Below the pieces are notes generated by a model, which saw only the letters and a program-made list of their open reading frames with translations, ran no database searches and was not told the DNA's origin. A program made the translations under genes and the position numbers. Source: Cohnella phaseoli (GTDB taxonomy: Bacteria; Bacillota; Bacilli; Paenibacillales; Paenibacillaceae). Taken from it: a stretch of 64,000 nt of DNA. Positions 1 through 8,852 of the stretch are shown here, piece by piece (position 1 is the stretch's first letter; each line of letters begins with the position of its first letter). Location of the stretch: the NCBI RefSeq assembly GCF_003386235.1, contig NZ_QRDZ01000041.1, positions 1 through 64,000 on the forward strand, read 5' to 3'.

Positions 1-10
1 TTAAAATCCA

Positions 11-55
11 AACGGATTTTTGGGGCGGGGGGTCTTTTTTTGTCCAAAATCCGTT
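11..55. repeat. Imperfect inverted repeat at the left edge
   Basis: Arms at 11-23 and 44-55 pair over 12 bases with one bulged T; the loop is G- and T-rich. There is no T-run on the outer side of either arm, so it is not an obvious terminator. No gene lies in 1-235. Confidence 0.4.
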
Positions 56-92
56 ACAACGCGCGTTTAAAGGTAGTCCGAATTTTCGTATT

Positions 93-210
93 AAACCGTA
101 CAAAGCAGCTCGAACCGGGCTGATATGCGGACGTTTGTTCGGAAAATCGTACAAAGCAGTTCAATTCAGGCTTAAACGACGAGCATTTGTAGGGAAAATC
201 GTACAAATCG
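93..210. repeat. Degenerate direct repeat, period 51-52 bp
   Basis: The core CGTACAAA recurs at about 97, 148 and 200 with partly conserved sequence between copies. The region lies just downstream of the stop of the large surface enzyme. The spacing equals the 51-bp period of two other, unrelated arrays near 40-41 kb. I see no coding function. Confidence 0.5.
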
Positions 211-235
211 TCCAAAATCAAGGGTTTCGATAAGC

Positions 236-3200
236 CTATTCCTCCAGAACGATCGGATGAAAGCTGGAGGAGCTCCACACCGCTCCGACGCCCCAGCCGT
301 AAAACCCGTTTTGGCGGTAAGTGCGGAAGAAGTAGCCCTGCAGATCCTTCGTTACGGTCGGGTCGACTTGGATGCTGGAGAACGGAATGACCTGAATCGA
401 GTTCCAGCGATCCGTTCCGATGGCGGCATAAGCCTCCCATTGCCCGTTATAGCCGCTGTTCTGGACCGGACCGCTGTATTCCAGCTTCAGCGCTTTGGCG
501 TTGTTGAAGAAAACGTAATACGACGCGGCTGCCGGGTGGCCGGTAATGAACGTCTCGTTATCGTCGTCCGACCCGCTTGCCCACCATTCGCCGGGCGCCG
601 TATCGCTAGCCACGATCGCGGCCGGATCGGCGTCAAAATTCTCGTAGCCGACGTACAGGTTCTCATCGTCCCAGAGCAGGCGTACTTTTGTCTGCACGGG
701 TGCCGGATTCTGCGTGTTCATGACGTAAAACTCCGTTACCGGCTCGGCTGCGGCCCACGGCCCCTGCTCGAAATCGGTCGCGCCGACGATGTCGGCCTTG
801 TCGGCGTTCGTTCTGGCCGCCTTCGCCTCCAGATACGGAATGTCGAGCTGCTCTCTTACAACTCGCTCGAACGTCGTCTTGATCGGTTCAATCCTGGCTT
901 TGCCGTCGTCGTCCGCAAGCGCCCATGCCTCGTCCAAGGCGGCTTGGGCTGCGTCCTTGATACCCGCTTCGATGACGTATTTGCCGATATAGGTGTTCGC
1001 GCTCGTATTGTACCCGATCGGATCGTCGTATTGATTCCAGCCTTGCTCGATCAGATCGTAATACGTCGTCATCGCGGCGGCGGCCGCTCCGTAGGCTTTG
1101 CGAATATAATCCGCCTTCAATTGCTCCAGATCGGCCTCGGGGTCCCACATGAGCTGCTGGAACAGCCAATATTGCAGAGCGTTGATCGACCAGTCGGGAA
1201 TGCGGGCGTCCATGGCGATTTCCGGCATCACTCCCATTACCCCGACATCGCTGTAATACCGCATATCCGCTTGAACCTTGGCGGCGATCGGCCTTTCGTA
1301 TACGCCGGACAAGAACGAACCGTAGTATTTGTACATGATGACGTTCTGCGTTTTTTGCAGCCAGCCCTCAAGCTTCAGCCTGTGCGGGTAGTTCGGATTG
1401 CCGACGTCCTCCGTATTGAACGGCACGCGGTCGTCCCCGGACAGCGGAGCCAGGACGACGACGATATTGTCCTCAAGCTGCAAACGCGGCGGAACGTCCG
1501 TGAAGAAGTAGGCGAACGTCACGATTTGTACGCCCGGATTGGTCGATTTCACTTGCCTGGCGATTTTGTTCAGGAAAGCGAAGAACACCGTCGACTTGTA
1601 ATCCGGCTCGTTCGGGTACACGGTCACGCCGTCCTCCGTAACGAACGGAGACGAGCTGAGCGAGCCTTGTTGAAAATAATGCGTATCGTTGATGCCGATA
1701 CCGACGTAGTCGATCGGATTTTCTAGCAGAAACTGCTGCACGCGCCCTGCGATCACCCCGGGAACGTCGGGATGGTAGAAGTTGATCTGCGTATCGTCGG
1801 CTACGGGAATGTAGTGCTCCCCGTTCACGTCCATATTGTAATAGTCCGGATGCTCGGCAAAATACTCTTCGTTCGGCAGCCAGTAGCCTAGGTTATGACC
1901 CAAGGTGACGGACTTGACTCCGACTCTCTCGTGACGGCTCCAGAGAGATTGGTTGGCAAATTCGGCCAGCTTAGCGTTCATTTTATTGCGCGCGATCATC
2001 GCTTCCGTGCCGGGATCCTCGTGGTATTCTCCATTGGCGCCGTAACCGATTAAGTTAAACCCTCGCAGCGCAAAAGGAGAACGTTCGCGGTAGTCGATCT
2101 TCGTCGCGGCAATCGTGCTCTGAGGGTCGAACAAGGTACCGATGTCCGTTATGCTCGATCGCGTCCATAATACCCCGGCGTTCTCGTTCAAGAAATCGTA
2201 GACGCCGCTCAGAACGCCCTTAGGCTCCGTCCCGAACACGTAAATCCGGTTGCCGACTTTGCGGATCGCGAAGCCGTCGGAATCCGCAAGATAAGCGATG
2301 TCGTCCGCGAAGAGATTAGCCAGGCCCGGATAAGAATCCGGGGTCGCCAACACGATCTGCAGCCGCTCTTCTTCCGCTCCTTCGCCGCCTTCGAGGCTCA
2401 AGGCCTGAACCTCGGCCGTATCCTTGGCGATCGTAGGGCCGGTTCGGTACGCGCTCGGATTTCCACCTGTTGGCGTCAGCTTCACGTCGTCGATCCACAG
2501 CCGCTCCGTTCCCGTTACCGTAAAGAAGAAAATCCAGACGTAATCCAATTGATTTTCCGCAACGGGCGTATACTTCAATTCTATTCTCGTCCACTCGTCG
2601 TCGACGTCGAAAGCCGTTTGCGGCGTGCCGGCTTGGGTCGATCCGTCGTTGCCCATCTCCGAGTATTGCACGATCACCTTCTGTCCCGACGGCTCCTCGC
2701 CTTTCACCCAAGCTTCGAGCGTATATTCCGTCCCGGCCTGAAGCTGAAGCCGCTGATCCGTACGGGCGTAAATATACTCCCGTCCCCCGAGATCGATGCG
2801 AAGCGAGCTTGTTCCTGTTCTCGCCACCTGGTTGTCGCGCGTGCCCGAAGGCACGTCCCAGCCCGTCGGGAGCAGGCCGTCCTGCGACGCCGTCTCTAAT
2901 CCCGCATTGTCGATCAGATTGCCGTCCGGCTCGGGCTCCTCTGCCGGAACGGTCTCCATGAGCGTAACATCGTCGATCCACAATTGATCGGTTCCTTGAA
3001 CGGCGTAGAAATAGACCCAGTGAAAATCGAATACGGCGTTGGCGCTCGGCGTGTATTTAAGCTCGATTTGGCTCCACTCGTCCGTAATATCGTTTACTTG
3101 CTGTCCCGAGCCGTCTTCGTAGCCTCCGTCGTTCTTCATGCGCATGAACTGCGTGACGATTTTCTGCCCGGCGGGGGCGGTTCCCTTCACCCATGCTCGA

Positions 3201-5176
3201 AGCGTGTACTCCTTGCCTCGCTCCAGCATGATCTTGAATTCAGTGGTTGCGTTAATGTAAGGATGCGTTCCGAGATCGATGCGCAGAGAGCTTTGTCCGG
3301 TTCGCGCCACTTGCTCGTCCCTCGCCCCCGAGGGCACGATCCAGCCTTGCGGCAAGCTTCCGCCCAGCTCGAATCCGCCGTTGCGGATCAAATTCCGGTC
3401 GACGTTAACCGTCAGCGTCAGATCGGAGAATGGAACGCCGCCGGCGCTTGCCTGCAGAACAACGGTGTGCGTTCCTTCCGGGGCCGCCTCCGGAACGGTT
3501 ACGGTTCCTTCGACGATGGCGCTTCGTTTGGCGGCAAGCGTTGTCTCTCCGCCCCACGCGACGGTAATCGGGTCGCCCTCCGTCTGCGCGAAGTCGATCG
3601 TCACAGGCTCGTTCCCATTATTAATCAGGGAAATCCGGATCGGATACGCGCCCGACTTGCTCACGTTCAGCGTATCGCTCCACAGCGTCGCACTGACCGA
3701 TTCGCCATCCAGGTCCCCCTTGTAGATCGAAAGCTCGGCTCCGCTCACCTTCTTCAACGTATCTCTGAGCTCTTCCGCCGCAAGCATCTCCATCTCGTCA
3801 GCCGACGAGGAGACGAAGATGTCCGCTTGAGACACTCCGTCGGCGACAATGGCCGGGGCTGTAGGCTCTGGAGTCGGCGATGGCGTAGGCTCGGGGCTTG
3901 GCGATGGGGACGGGGATGGAGACGGAGATGGCGTTCCTCCCGACGATCCCGAAGCACCCGTTCCAGCGGTGCCGCCGCCTGACGAAACCCCTCCGCCCTC
4001 CTCGCTGTCCGGCTTACGTTCGAACACGGTATCTCTCCCTCTTTCTCCGTAGACGGCTTTGCCGATCTTGCCCTTTCCGAGCACTCGGATCGCCTCGTTT
4101 AGACTCAGTTCGGCCACGCTCGCTCCTTCCTCTACGACAAGCGTTACGTTTGCGCCCAGACCTGCCGGAACGATCAGCCTTAGCACCTTGGTCGTCCCTT
4201 CCAGCACGATGCGGACGCCTCCGCCGGCCTTCTCGATCCGCACGACGTTCAGCGTCGCATTGCGGAGATGAACGCTGTTCGGTCCGCCTCCCTGAATCGC
4301 CGTCTCGCCTTGAACGGTAACGTTGTCCAGAACAACGTCTCCTTCGCCCACATCTTCCCCGACAATCAGATCGCCGGAGATGACCATGTTGCGCAACGTA
4401 ACGCCAGCCACATTAATCGCGACGTCGCCCTGCACCGCGCGAGCTCCCATGGACGGCCCGTACGATCCCGCCCGTCCGAACGAGCGGCTCTCCTCTGCCA
4501 GCGCCCGATCCAACAGGACAACAAGCTCCGCCCGGGTTATGTACGCTTCGGGTTTAAAGCGAGCGTCCGCATAGCCCTTCATGATGCCGGCTCCGGCAAC
4601 GGCGTCCACCGCATCCTTGCTCCACTTGGCGATTCGCTCCGCATCCGCGAATTGAGCTGCGGAGCCTTGGTGCGCGCCCGGGGCCAATCGGAGCAGCCGA
4701 GCGATCGCGACGGCTGTCTCTTGCCGGGTCACGTTCCGCAGCGCTCCGATCTCGCCGCTTCCGTATCCCTGCAAATAACCTGCGCTCACTGCGGCGGATA
4801 GCTCCTTATAGGCCCAATTCGCAGCCGTCAGATCCTTAAATGCCTGATCGTTCTCTTCCCCGACGCCGAAACCGAACGTACGGTTCACCAGCGCGGCCAT
4901 CTCCCCCCTTGTAACCGTCGTGTCGGGCCGAACGGTCCCGTCGGGGTAGCCTTGAATCCAGCCGTTGTCCAACCATTGCAATAGCTGCTCCGCCGCCCAA
5001 TGCCCGGAAAGATCACGCGGAGCCGAGCCGACAACGGCCCGTTCTCCGTCCTCGCCTTTCTCCGCACCGTAAGCCGCGGGCTGAACGCAGGACATCAGCA
5101 TCGTCAGAGCGGCGATAAGCGCCATACCGGTTCTTGCCAGGAAGGAACCTCTACTTCTATGCCTGTACCTGATCAT
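236..5176 (-). CDS. Giant SLH-anchored surface protein with a split DUF4838/GH67N-like enzyme module and carbohydrate-binding domains
   Basis: This protein of about 1646 residues is probably exported and held on the cell wall by three SLH domains, where it would bind and act on polysaccharide. The ATG at 5176 has GGAGG 7 bases upstream and is followed by a signal peptide; the longer open frame starts without one. Approximate order: signal peptide 1-37, SLH 54-217, beta-helix-like stalk 230-390, Pro-Ser linker 415-440, start of a GH67N-like domain 450-480, a beta-sandwich and two Asn-Gly/Trp-rich CBM4/9-like domains 500-903, the rest of the GH67N-like domain and DUF4838 barrel 940-1350, and a CBM9/DOMON-like domain 1470-1646. 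It is the last gene of system 1, 26 bases after another DUF4838 gene. Substrate and catalytic residues are not known. Confidence 0.8.
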   Translation of the reverse strand: MIRYRHRSRGSFLARTGMALIAALTMLMSCVQPAAYGAEKGEDGERAVVGSAPRDLSGHWAAEQLLQWLDNGWIQGYPDGTVRPDTTVTRGEMAALVNRTFGFGVGEENDQAFKDLTAANWAYKELSAAVSAGYLQGYGSGEIGALRNVTRQETAVAIARLLRLAPGAHQGSAAQFADAERIAKWSKDAVDAVAGAGIMKGYADARFKPEAYITRAELVVLLDRALAEESRSFGRAGSYGPSMGARAVQGDVAINVAGVTLRNMVISGDLIVGEDVGEGDVVLDNVTVQGETAIQGGGPNSVHLRNATLNVVRIEKAGGGVRIVLEGTTKVLRLIVPAGLGANVTLVVEEGASVAELSLNEAIRVLGKGKIGKAVYGERGRDTVFERKPDSEEGGGVSSGGGTAGTGASGSSGGTPSPSPSPSPSPSPEPTPSPTPEPTAPAIVADGVSQADIFVSSSADEMEMLAAEELRDTLKKVSGAELSIYKGDLDGESVSATLWSDTLNVSKSGAYPIRISLINNGNEPVTIDFAQTEGDPITVAWGGETTLAAKRSAIVEGTVTVPEAAPEGTHTVVLQASAGGVPFSDLTLTVNVDRNLIRNGGFELGGSLPQGWIVPSGARDEQVARTGQSSLRIDLGTHPYINATTEFKIMLERGKEYTLRAWVKGTAPAGQKIVTQFMRMKNDGGYEDGSGQQVNDITDEWSQIELKYTPSANAVFDFHWVYFYAVQGTDQLWIDDVTLMETVPAEEPEPDGNLIDNAGLETASQDGLLPTGWDVPSGTRDNQVARTGTSSLRIDLGGREYIYARTDQRLQLQAGTEYTLEAWVKGEEPSGQKVIVQYSEMGNDGSTQAGTPQTAFDVDDEWTRIELKYTPVAENQLDYVWIFFFTVTGTERLWIDDVKLTPTGGNPSAYRTGPTIAKDTAEVQALSLEGGEGAEEERLQIVLATPDSYPGLANLFADDIAYLADSDGFAIRKVGNRIYVFGTEPKGVLSGVYDFLNENAGVLWTRSSITDIGTLFDPQSTIAATKIDYRERSPFALRGFNLIGYGANGEYHEDPGTEAMIARNKMNAKLAEFANQSLWSRHERVGVKSVTLGHNLGYWLPNEEYFAEHPDYYNMDVNGEHYIPVADDTQINFYHPDVPGVIAGRVQQFLLENPIDYVGIGINDTHYFQQGSLSSSPFVTEDGVTVYPNEPDYKSTVFFAFLNKIARQVKSTNPGVQIVTFAYFFTDVPPRLQLEDNIVVVLAPLSGDDRVPFNTEDVGNPNYPHRLKLEGWLQKTQNVIMYKYYGSFLSGVYERPIAAKVQADMRYYSDVGVMGVMPEIAMDARIPDWSINALQYWLFQQLMWDPEADLEQLKADYIRKAYGAAAAAMTTYYDLIEQGWNQYDDPIGYNTSANTYIGKYVIEAGIKDAAQAALDEAWALADDDGKARIEPIKTTFERVVREQLDIPYLEAKAARTNADKADIVGATDFEQGPWAAAEPVTEFYVMNTQNPAPVQTKVRLLWDDENLYVGYENFDADPAAIVASDTAPGEWWASGSDDDNETFITGHPAAASYYVFFNNAKALKLEYSGPVQNSGYNGQWEAYAAIGTDRWNSIQVIPFSSIQVDPTVTKDLQGYFFRTYRQNGFYGWGVGAVWSSSSFHPIVLEE

Positions 5177-5202
5177 AGGAACGCCTCCATACGTAGAATG
5201 GA

Positions 5203-7152
5203 TTATGAAGCGGTGTCGAGAATGATCCAATCGAAGACGATAACGAAGTTGTGCACGTCCAGAACGGGCTGAACCTCGTCCTCCATCTCCCACAGCTTGA
5301 GCTTAAATGCGGCCCAATTCTCGCGGGCTTCGTCGAGCTTTTGTTCGTAAAACAGTTGGAGAATGCGCGTCATTTCCAGCCAGATTTCCCGATGCTTGCT
5401 TAAGTAGCGCCAGGAGACGGAATGGCAAGCTTGCTCGGCGGACAAATTCTTCTCGATCACGGGCCCGAACCGGACGAGCAGCTCGCGGATCTCCGCGAAA
5501 GCCGCTTTGAGCGCAGCCGGGTCCTTCCGGTCTCGTTCGGCCCAACGCTCCAAGCCGATTTGTTCGTAACGCTCGGACAAAATAGTCAAATAATTCCGAC
5601 AATTTAAACCATCCGGACCGTATGCGCTTATGAAATACTCCTCGATCAGCCGTTCATAGTCCGTCGTCTCATCCCATAGCGTCATGCCCATCACCGTCAA
5701 CCCGAGACCGTTCGGGAAAAAAGCCCTCTGAACCTGGCAGCTGAAGTATCCGTCCAATCCCAGTCGGCGCAGGTGGCGAATGTCCTCGTGCAATATTTTC
5801 GCGATCGTCGTCTGTCCCGGGTCCCGTTGATGCGCCCACATAAAATGGTAATCGAAATCAAAGGCTTCCCCGACGAACGATTCCTGCCACTGCTTCAGAA
5901 AAGCGACGTTCTCTTCCACCGTAAGCGGAAAAACGATGCGGTTTCTTGTCAGCGGGACCATCTTCGGCAACACTGAAGCTTCGGCGAACGTATGGCGGTA
6001 CGAACGGGTAATCGGAGCGAACATCATGACGAACCGTTCCGAATGCCTAAACCGCTCCTTGAGCGGCGCCCACAGCAGCTCCTGATAAAGCAGGAACGCG
6101 ATGCGGATTCCCAAGCCCTTTTCGGTTAATGCCGCATCCAGCTCGTTCAGCAGAAGCACATACCAGTCCGACGGCGTAGCCCCGACGCAGGACGAGCACT
6201 CGCACTGGTTGTTGTGCCCGTCGGACAGCCAGACGTGAAGAACGTCGACCTCCGCATGCTCCGAAGCGTACTGTACGATCTCGCCGATCATCCTCCTTCT
6301 CGCTTCCGGATTGGAATAACAAAGCTCCGTGTCCAGCGCCACCCCCTTCCATAATCCCCGCGTTCCGTTCACCTCCGCCAAATACGGCGTAACTTCCGCT
6401 TCCTCCGCTTGGGCCGCTTTCCCCCAGCCCAATCCCGGAATACCGAATGCGGTGCACGTCCATCCGTGTCCGACGGCGTGATACTCCATGCCGCGCCTCT
6501 TCAGTTCCGTTGCAATCGCTTGCACGAATGAAAGCGAAGTCTCTACCGTCAGCTTCGAATCGCTTTGCTTCAACGGGTTGTTCGCATGGTCGTACCATCG
6601 TTCGAAAAAAACGTGAGCTTCCCTGAACTGAACAAAATACCCGTTAAAGCCGACTTTGGGCATCCATTCGATCAGATCGACGACGTTCTCGAGACGATTC
6701 GCGCCCTCTATGCAAATTCCCCGGAAGCGATAAGATGCCGCCTCCGACACTTCGACCGATTCGGACAGAAAGTCAATTCGCGGCACGACTTCGCCCTCGA
6801 TGCCTGGTCTTACCCACCTGCAGCCCAATTCGCGCAAATAACGGTAGACCGCGATCAACGCGCTGCCAGGGTTCGAGCCCAGAATAACGCCGCTTCCGTT
6901 CGCCACGCGGATGCGAATCTCATCCTTGCGATCCCCTGAGCCGCCCATTCCGGGCGGACTCGATCCTTCCGGCTCGAACAACCCGATCCGTATACCTGGA
7001 ACGTCCCGGCCTAAACGATCCTCACTGCGAATCTCGACCTCCACTGCGGACATTGCGGACAAATATTTTCGCAGCTCCTCCGCCGCATAAGCGACAGGTT
7101 CCTCCCTTCCGGTCGAGAGGATATAAATTACTGCAGATTTCCGAGCCGCCAT
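5203..7152 (-). CDS. DUF4838 domain protein (alpha-glucuronidase-like fold)
   Basis: A protein of 649 residues. The N-terminal AAEELRKYL segment matches the start of GH67N-like domains, and a (beta/alpha)8-type region follows; Cys residues form a C-x-C-x2-C cluster near the middle. There is no signal peptide, so it is probably cytoplasmic, in contrast to its SLH-anchored neighbour. The ATG at 7152 is preceded by AGGGGGAAT; an in-frame TTG 18 bases upstream lies on the ribosome binding site itself and was rejected. It sits 24 bases after the response regulator. Likely role, by inference: intracellular processing of the imported oligosaccharide. Activity of DUF4838 proteins is not established. 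Confidence 0.75.
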   Translation of the reverse strand: MAARKSAVIYILSTGREEPVAYAAEELRKYLSAMSAVEVEIRSEDRLGRDVPGIRIGLFEPEGSSPPGMGGSGDRKDEIRIRVANGSGVILGSNPGSALIAVYRYLRELGCRWVRPGIEGEVVPRIDFLSESVEVSEAASYRFRGICIEGANRLENVVDLIEWMPKVGFNGYFVQFREAHVFFERWYDHANNPLKQSDSKLTVETSLSFVQAIATELKRRGMEYHAVGHGWTCTAFGIPGLGWGKAAQAEEAEVTPYLAEVNGTRGLWKGVALDTELCYSNPEARRRMIGEIVQYASEHAEVDVLHVWLSDGHNNQCECSSCVGATPSDWYVLLLNELDAALTEKGLGIRIAFLLYQELLWAPLKERFRHSERFVMMFAPITRSYRHTFAEASVLPKMVPLTRNRIVFPLTVEENVAFLKQWQESFVGEAFDFDYHFMWAHQRDPGQTTIAKILHEDIRHLRRLGLDGYFSCQVQRAFFPNGLGLTVMGMTLWDETTDYERLIEEYFISAYGPDGLNCRNYLTILSERYEQIGLERWAERDRKDPAALKAAFAEIRELLVRFGPVIEKNLSAEQACHSVSWRYLSKHREIWLEMTRILQLFYEQKLDEARENWAAFKLKLWEMEDEVQPVLDVHNFVIVFDWIILDTAS

Positions 7153-7176
7153 TCGCCATTCCCCCTTCAAAAACCG

Positions 7177-8850
7177 TCAGATTCCTTGCAGCTCCTTGTA
7201 TTCCTGAGGCGTCATACCGTTCTGCTTTTTGAAAAACCGGATAAACGCATGCGAAGAGTTGTAGCCCAGCTTCGCGGCGATCTCATGCACCTTCAGATGG
7301 CCGGCCGTCAGCAGCTCCTTGGCTTTGCGGTCGCGAAAATCGGACATATACTCCGACAGACCCGTTCCGGTCATTTGCTTGTAAAGCCGGGACAGGTAGG
7401 AAGGATTCAAGTGAACGTGGTCCGCCAACTGTATGAGCGACAGGTCGGCCGATAAATTCGTCTCGATGAATTCATGCACTTTGCGCACGACGTCATGAGT
7501 GCTTTGCTCCTGGTCCTCCCGGTTCGCGGCGAAAATCAACGATGCCAGCTGGCCGAAGAAAGCGTACCATTGATGCCACGACACGCCGTCGTCGTACCGG
7601 ACGAGCTTGTTCCAATCCGCTTGCGCGCTCAGCTCGTTCTCCAGGCCGTATTTGTTAACGAAGGTCAAGAACACGTAGCATAACGCGTGGTACAGCTCGA
7701 TTTTGCGCATGCCCGGGAAGCTTTCGTCCGCGAACACCGGGGCCAGCTCCTCGTACGTCCGCGCGAACTCCTCCTCGTTGCCGCTTTCCAGAAAGCTCAG
7801 CAGCAGCGGAATTTTGCCGGTTAACTGCCGGATGCCTTGCTTTGCGGCCGCGGACCCACGACCATCGGCTCCTTCGGACAGCCCCCCTCCGGCCTTGCCT
7901 TCCGTCGCGCCCGGTTCCGTCAGCAGCGCGCCCTTGCGGCCGCCCAGTCCTCGCGCGAGAAGAACAGTCAACTCATGGAACCGGTCGGATGCTTCATTCC
8001 ACGGCGTCTCTTCTCTGGCCAGCACGAACGACACCGACTGCTTGAGCAGCTCCGCGCATTTGCCCTGAATGTGCTCCAGCATGCCGTTAACGCCGCGGAA
8101 GGCCGCCTCCCGGTCGCTCTTCTCCGTCTCCCGGGACTGAATGAGCCAGATGATCTTGGAGGATTCGTAGACGAGAGAGATCGACAAGACAAACTCCGCA
8201 AGCAGCTCCTCGACGATGTTCTGAACCGCATACACGATCAACGATTTGTCGGGAGCCTTCATAATCTCGTTCCAATCGTCGATCCGGCCGACGAGCAGCA
8301 GCACGGATTGCTCGGCCCGGAGCGAAAGGCGCAAATTCGCGAAATGCTCGGCCAGAAGCTCTTGGCCGACCTTCTTGCCCTGGATCAACGCGCTCAGATA
8401 CTCCTTCTGCAGAGTCGGCAGAGCCAATCTCATATGCTCTTCGGCTTTGCGGATCAGCCTCGTGGCGTCCGCGTCCTTATCCAGCGCCTGAATCGCTTTC
8501 CTTACAGCCAGTACGATCTTATCGTCGCTCTCCGTCTTCAGAATGTACTCCAGCCCGCCGAGCGACAGCGCGCTCTGAACGTAATTGAAATCGCTGTGGC
8601 TCGTCAGCAGAATGACCTTGCATGCCGACCAGCGATCGTGAATCTCCTTCAGCAGCTCGATTCCGTCCAGCCCCGGCATCAGAATGTCGGACAATACGAT
8701 ATCGATGCGCTCCCGCTCCAGAAGGTCCAGAGCCTCGATTCCGGAATAGGCCGTGACGATATCCAATTCCTCTCCGAGCTCTTTGCGAAACAGCTTGGCC
8801 AAGCCGTCCGTAATGATCGGCATATCGTCCACGATCAGCAATCGGTACAC
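7177..8850 (-). CDS. YesN-like response regulator with C-terminal AraC-type HTH (system 1)
   Basis: About 557 residues: a receiver domain at 1-120 with the acidic pair Asp8/Asp9 and phospho-acceptor Asp55, a long middle region, and two AraC-type helix-turn-helix motifs in the last 100 residues. Where most receivers have Lys-Pro, this one has Lys-Thr, a change paralleled by Lys-Met in the system 2 regulator. The GTG at 8850 has GGGAGG at 7 bases and gives the usual family N terminus; the TTG at 8856 is too close to that site. It follows the kinase by 2 bases. It probably binds the 39-bp boxes at 14395-14433 and 17911-17949. Confidence 0.92.
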   Translation of the reverse strand: MYRLLIVDDMPIITDGLAKLFRKELGEELDIVTAYSGIEALDLLERERIDIVLSDILMPGLDGIELLKEIHDRWSACKVILLTSHSDFNYVQSALSLGGLEYILKTESDDKIVLAVRKAIQALDKDADATRLIRKAEEHMRLALPTLQKEYLSALIQGKKVGQELLAEHFANLRLSLRAEQSVLLLVGRIDDWNEIMKAPDKSLIVYAVQNIVEELLAEFVLSISLVYESSKIIWLIQSRETEKSDREAAFRGVNGMLEHIQGKCAELLKQSVSFVLAREETPWNEASDRFHELTVLLARGLGGRKGALLTEPGATEGKAGGGLSEGADGRGSAAAKQGIRQLTGKIPLLLSFLESGNEEEFARTYEELAPVFADESFPGMRKIELYHALCYVFLTFVNKYGLENELSAQADWNKLVRYDDGVSWHQWYAFFGQLASLIFAANREDQEQSTHDVVRKVHEFIETNLSADLSLIQLADHVHLNPSYLSRLYKQMTGTGLSEYMSDFRDRKAKELLTAGHLKVHEIAAKLGYNSSHAFIRFFKKQNGMTPQEYKELQGI

Positions 8851-8852
8851 GT

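Noticed and set aside
54..440. 128-codon minus-strand open frame at the left edge
   Set aside because: It overlaps the 3' end of the SLH protein gene in another frame and covers a degenerate repeat.
257..1726. 489-codon plus-strand open frame opposite the SLH protein
   Set aside because: Antisense shadow; Arg/Val/Asp-rich translation without recognisable domains and no ribosome binding site.
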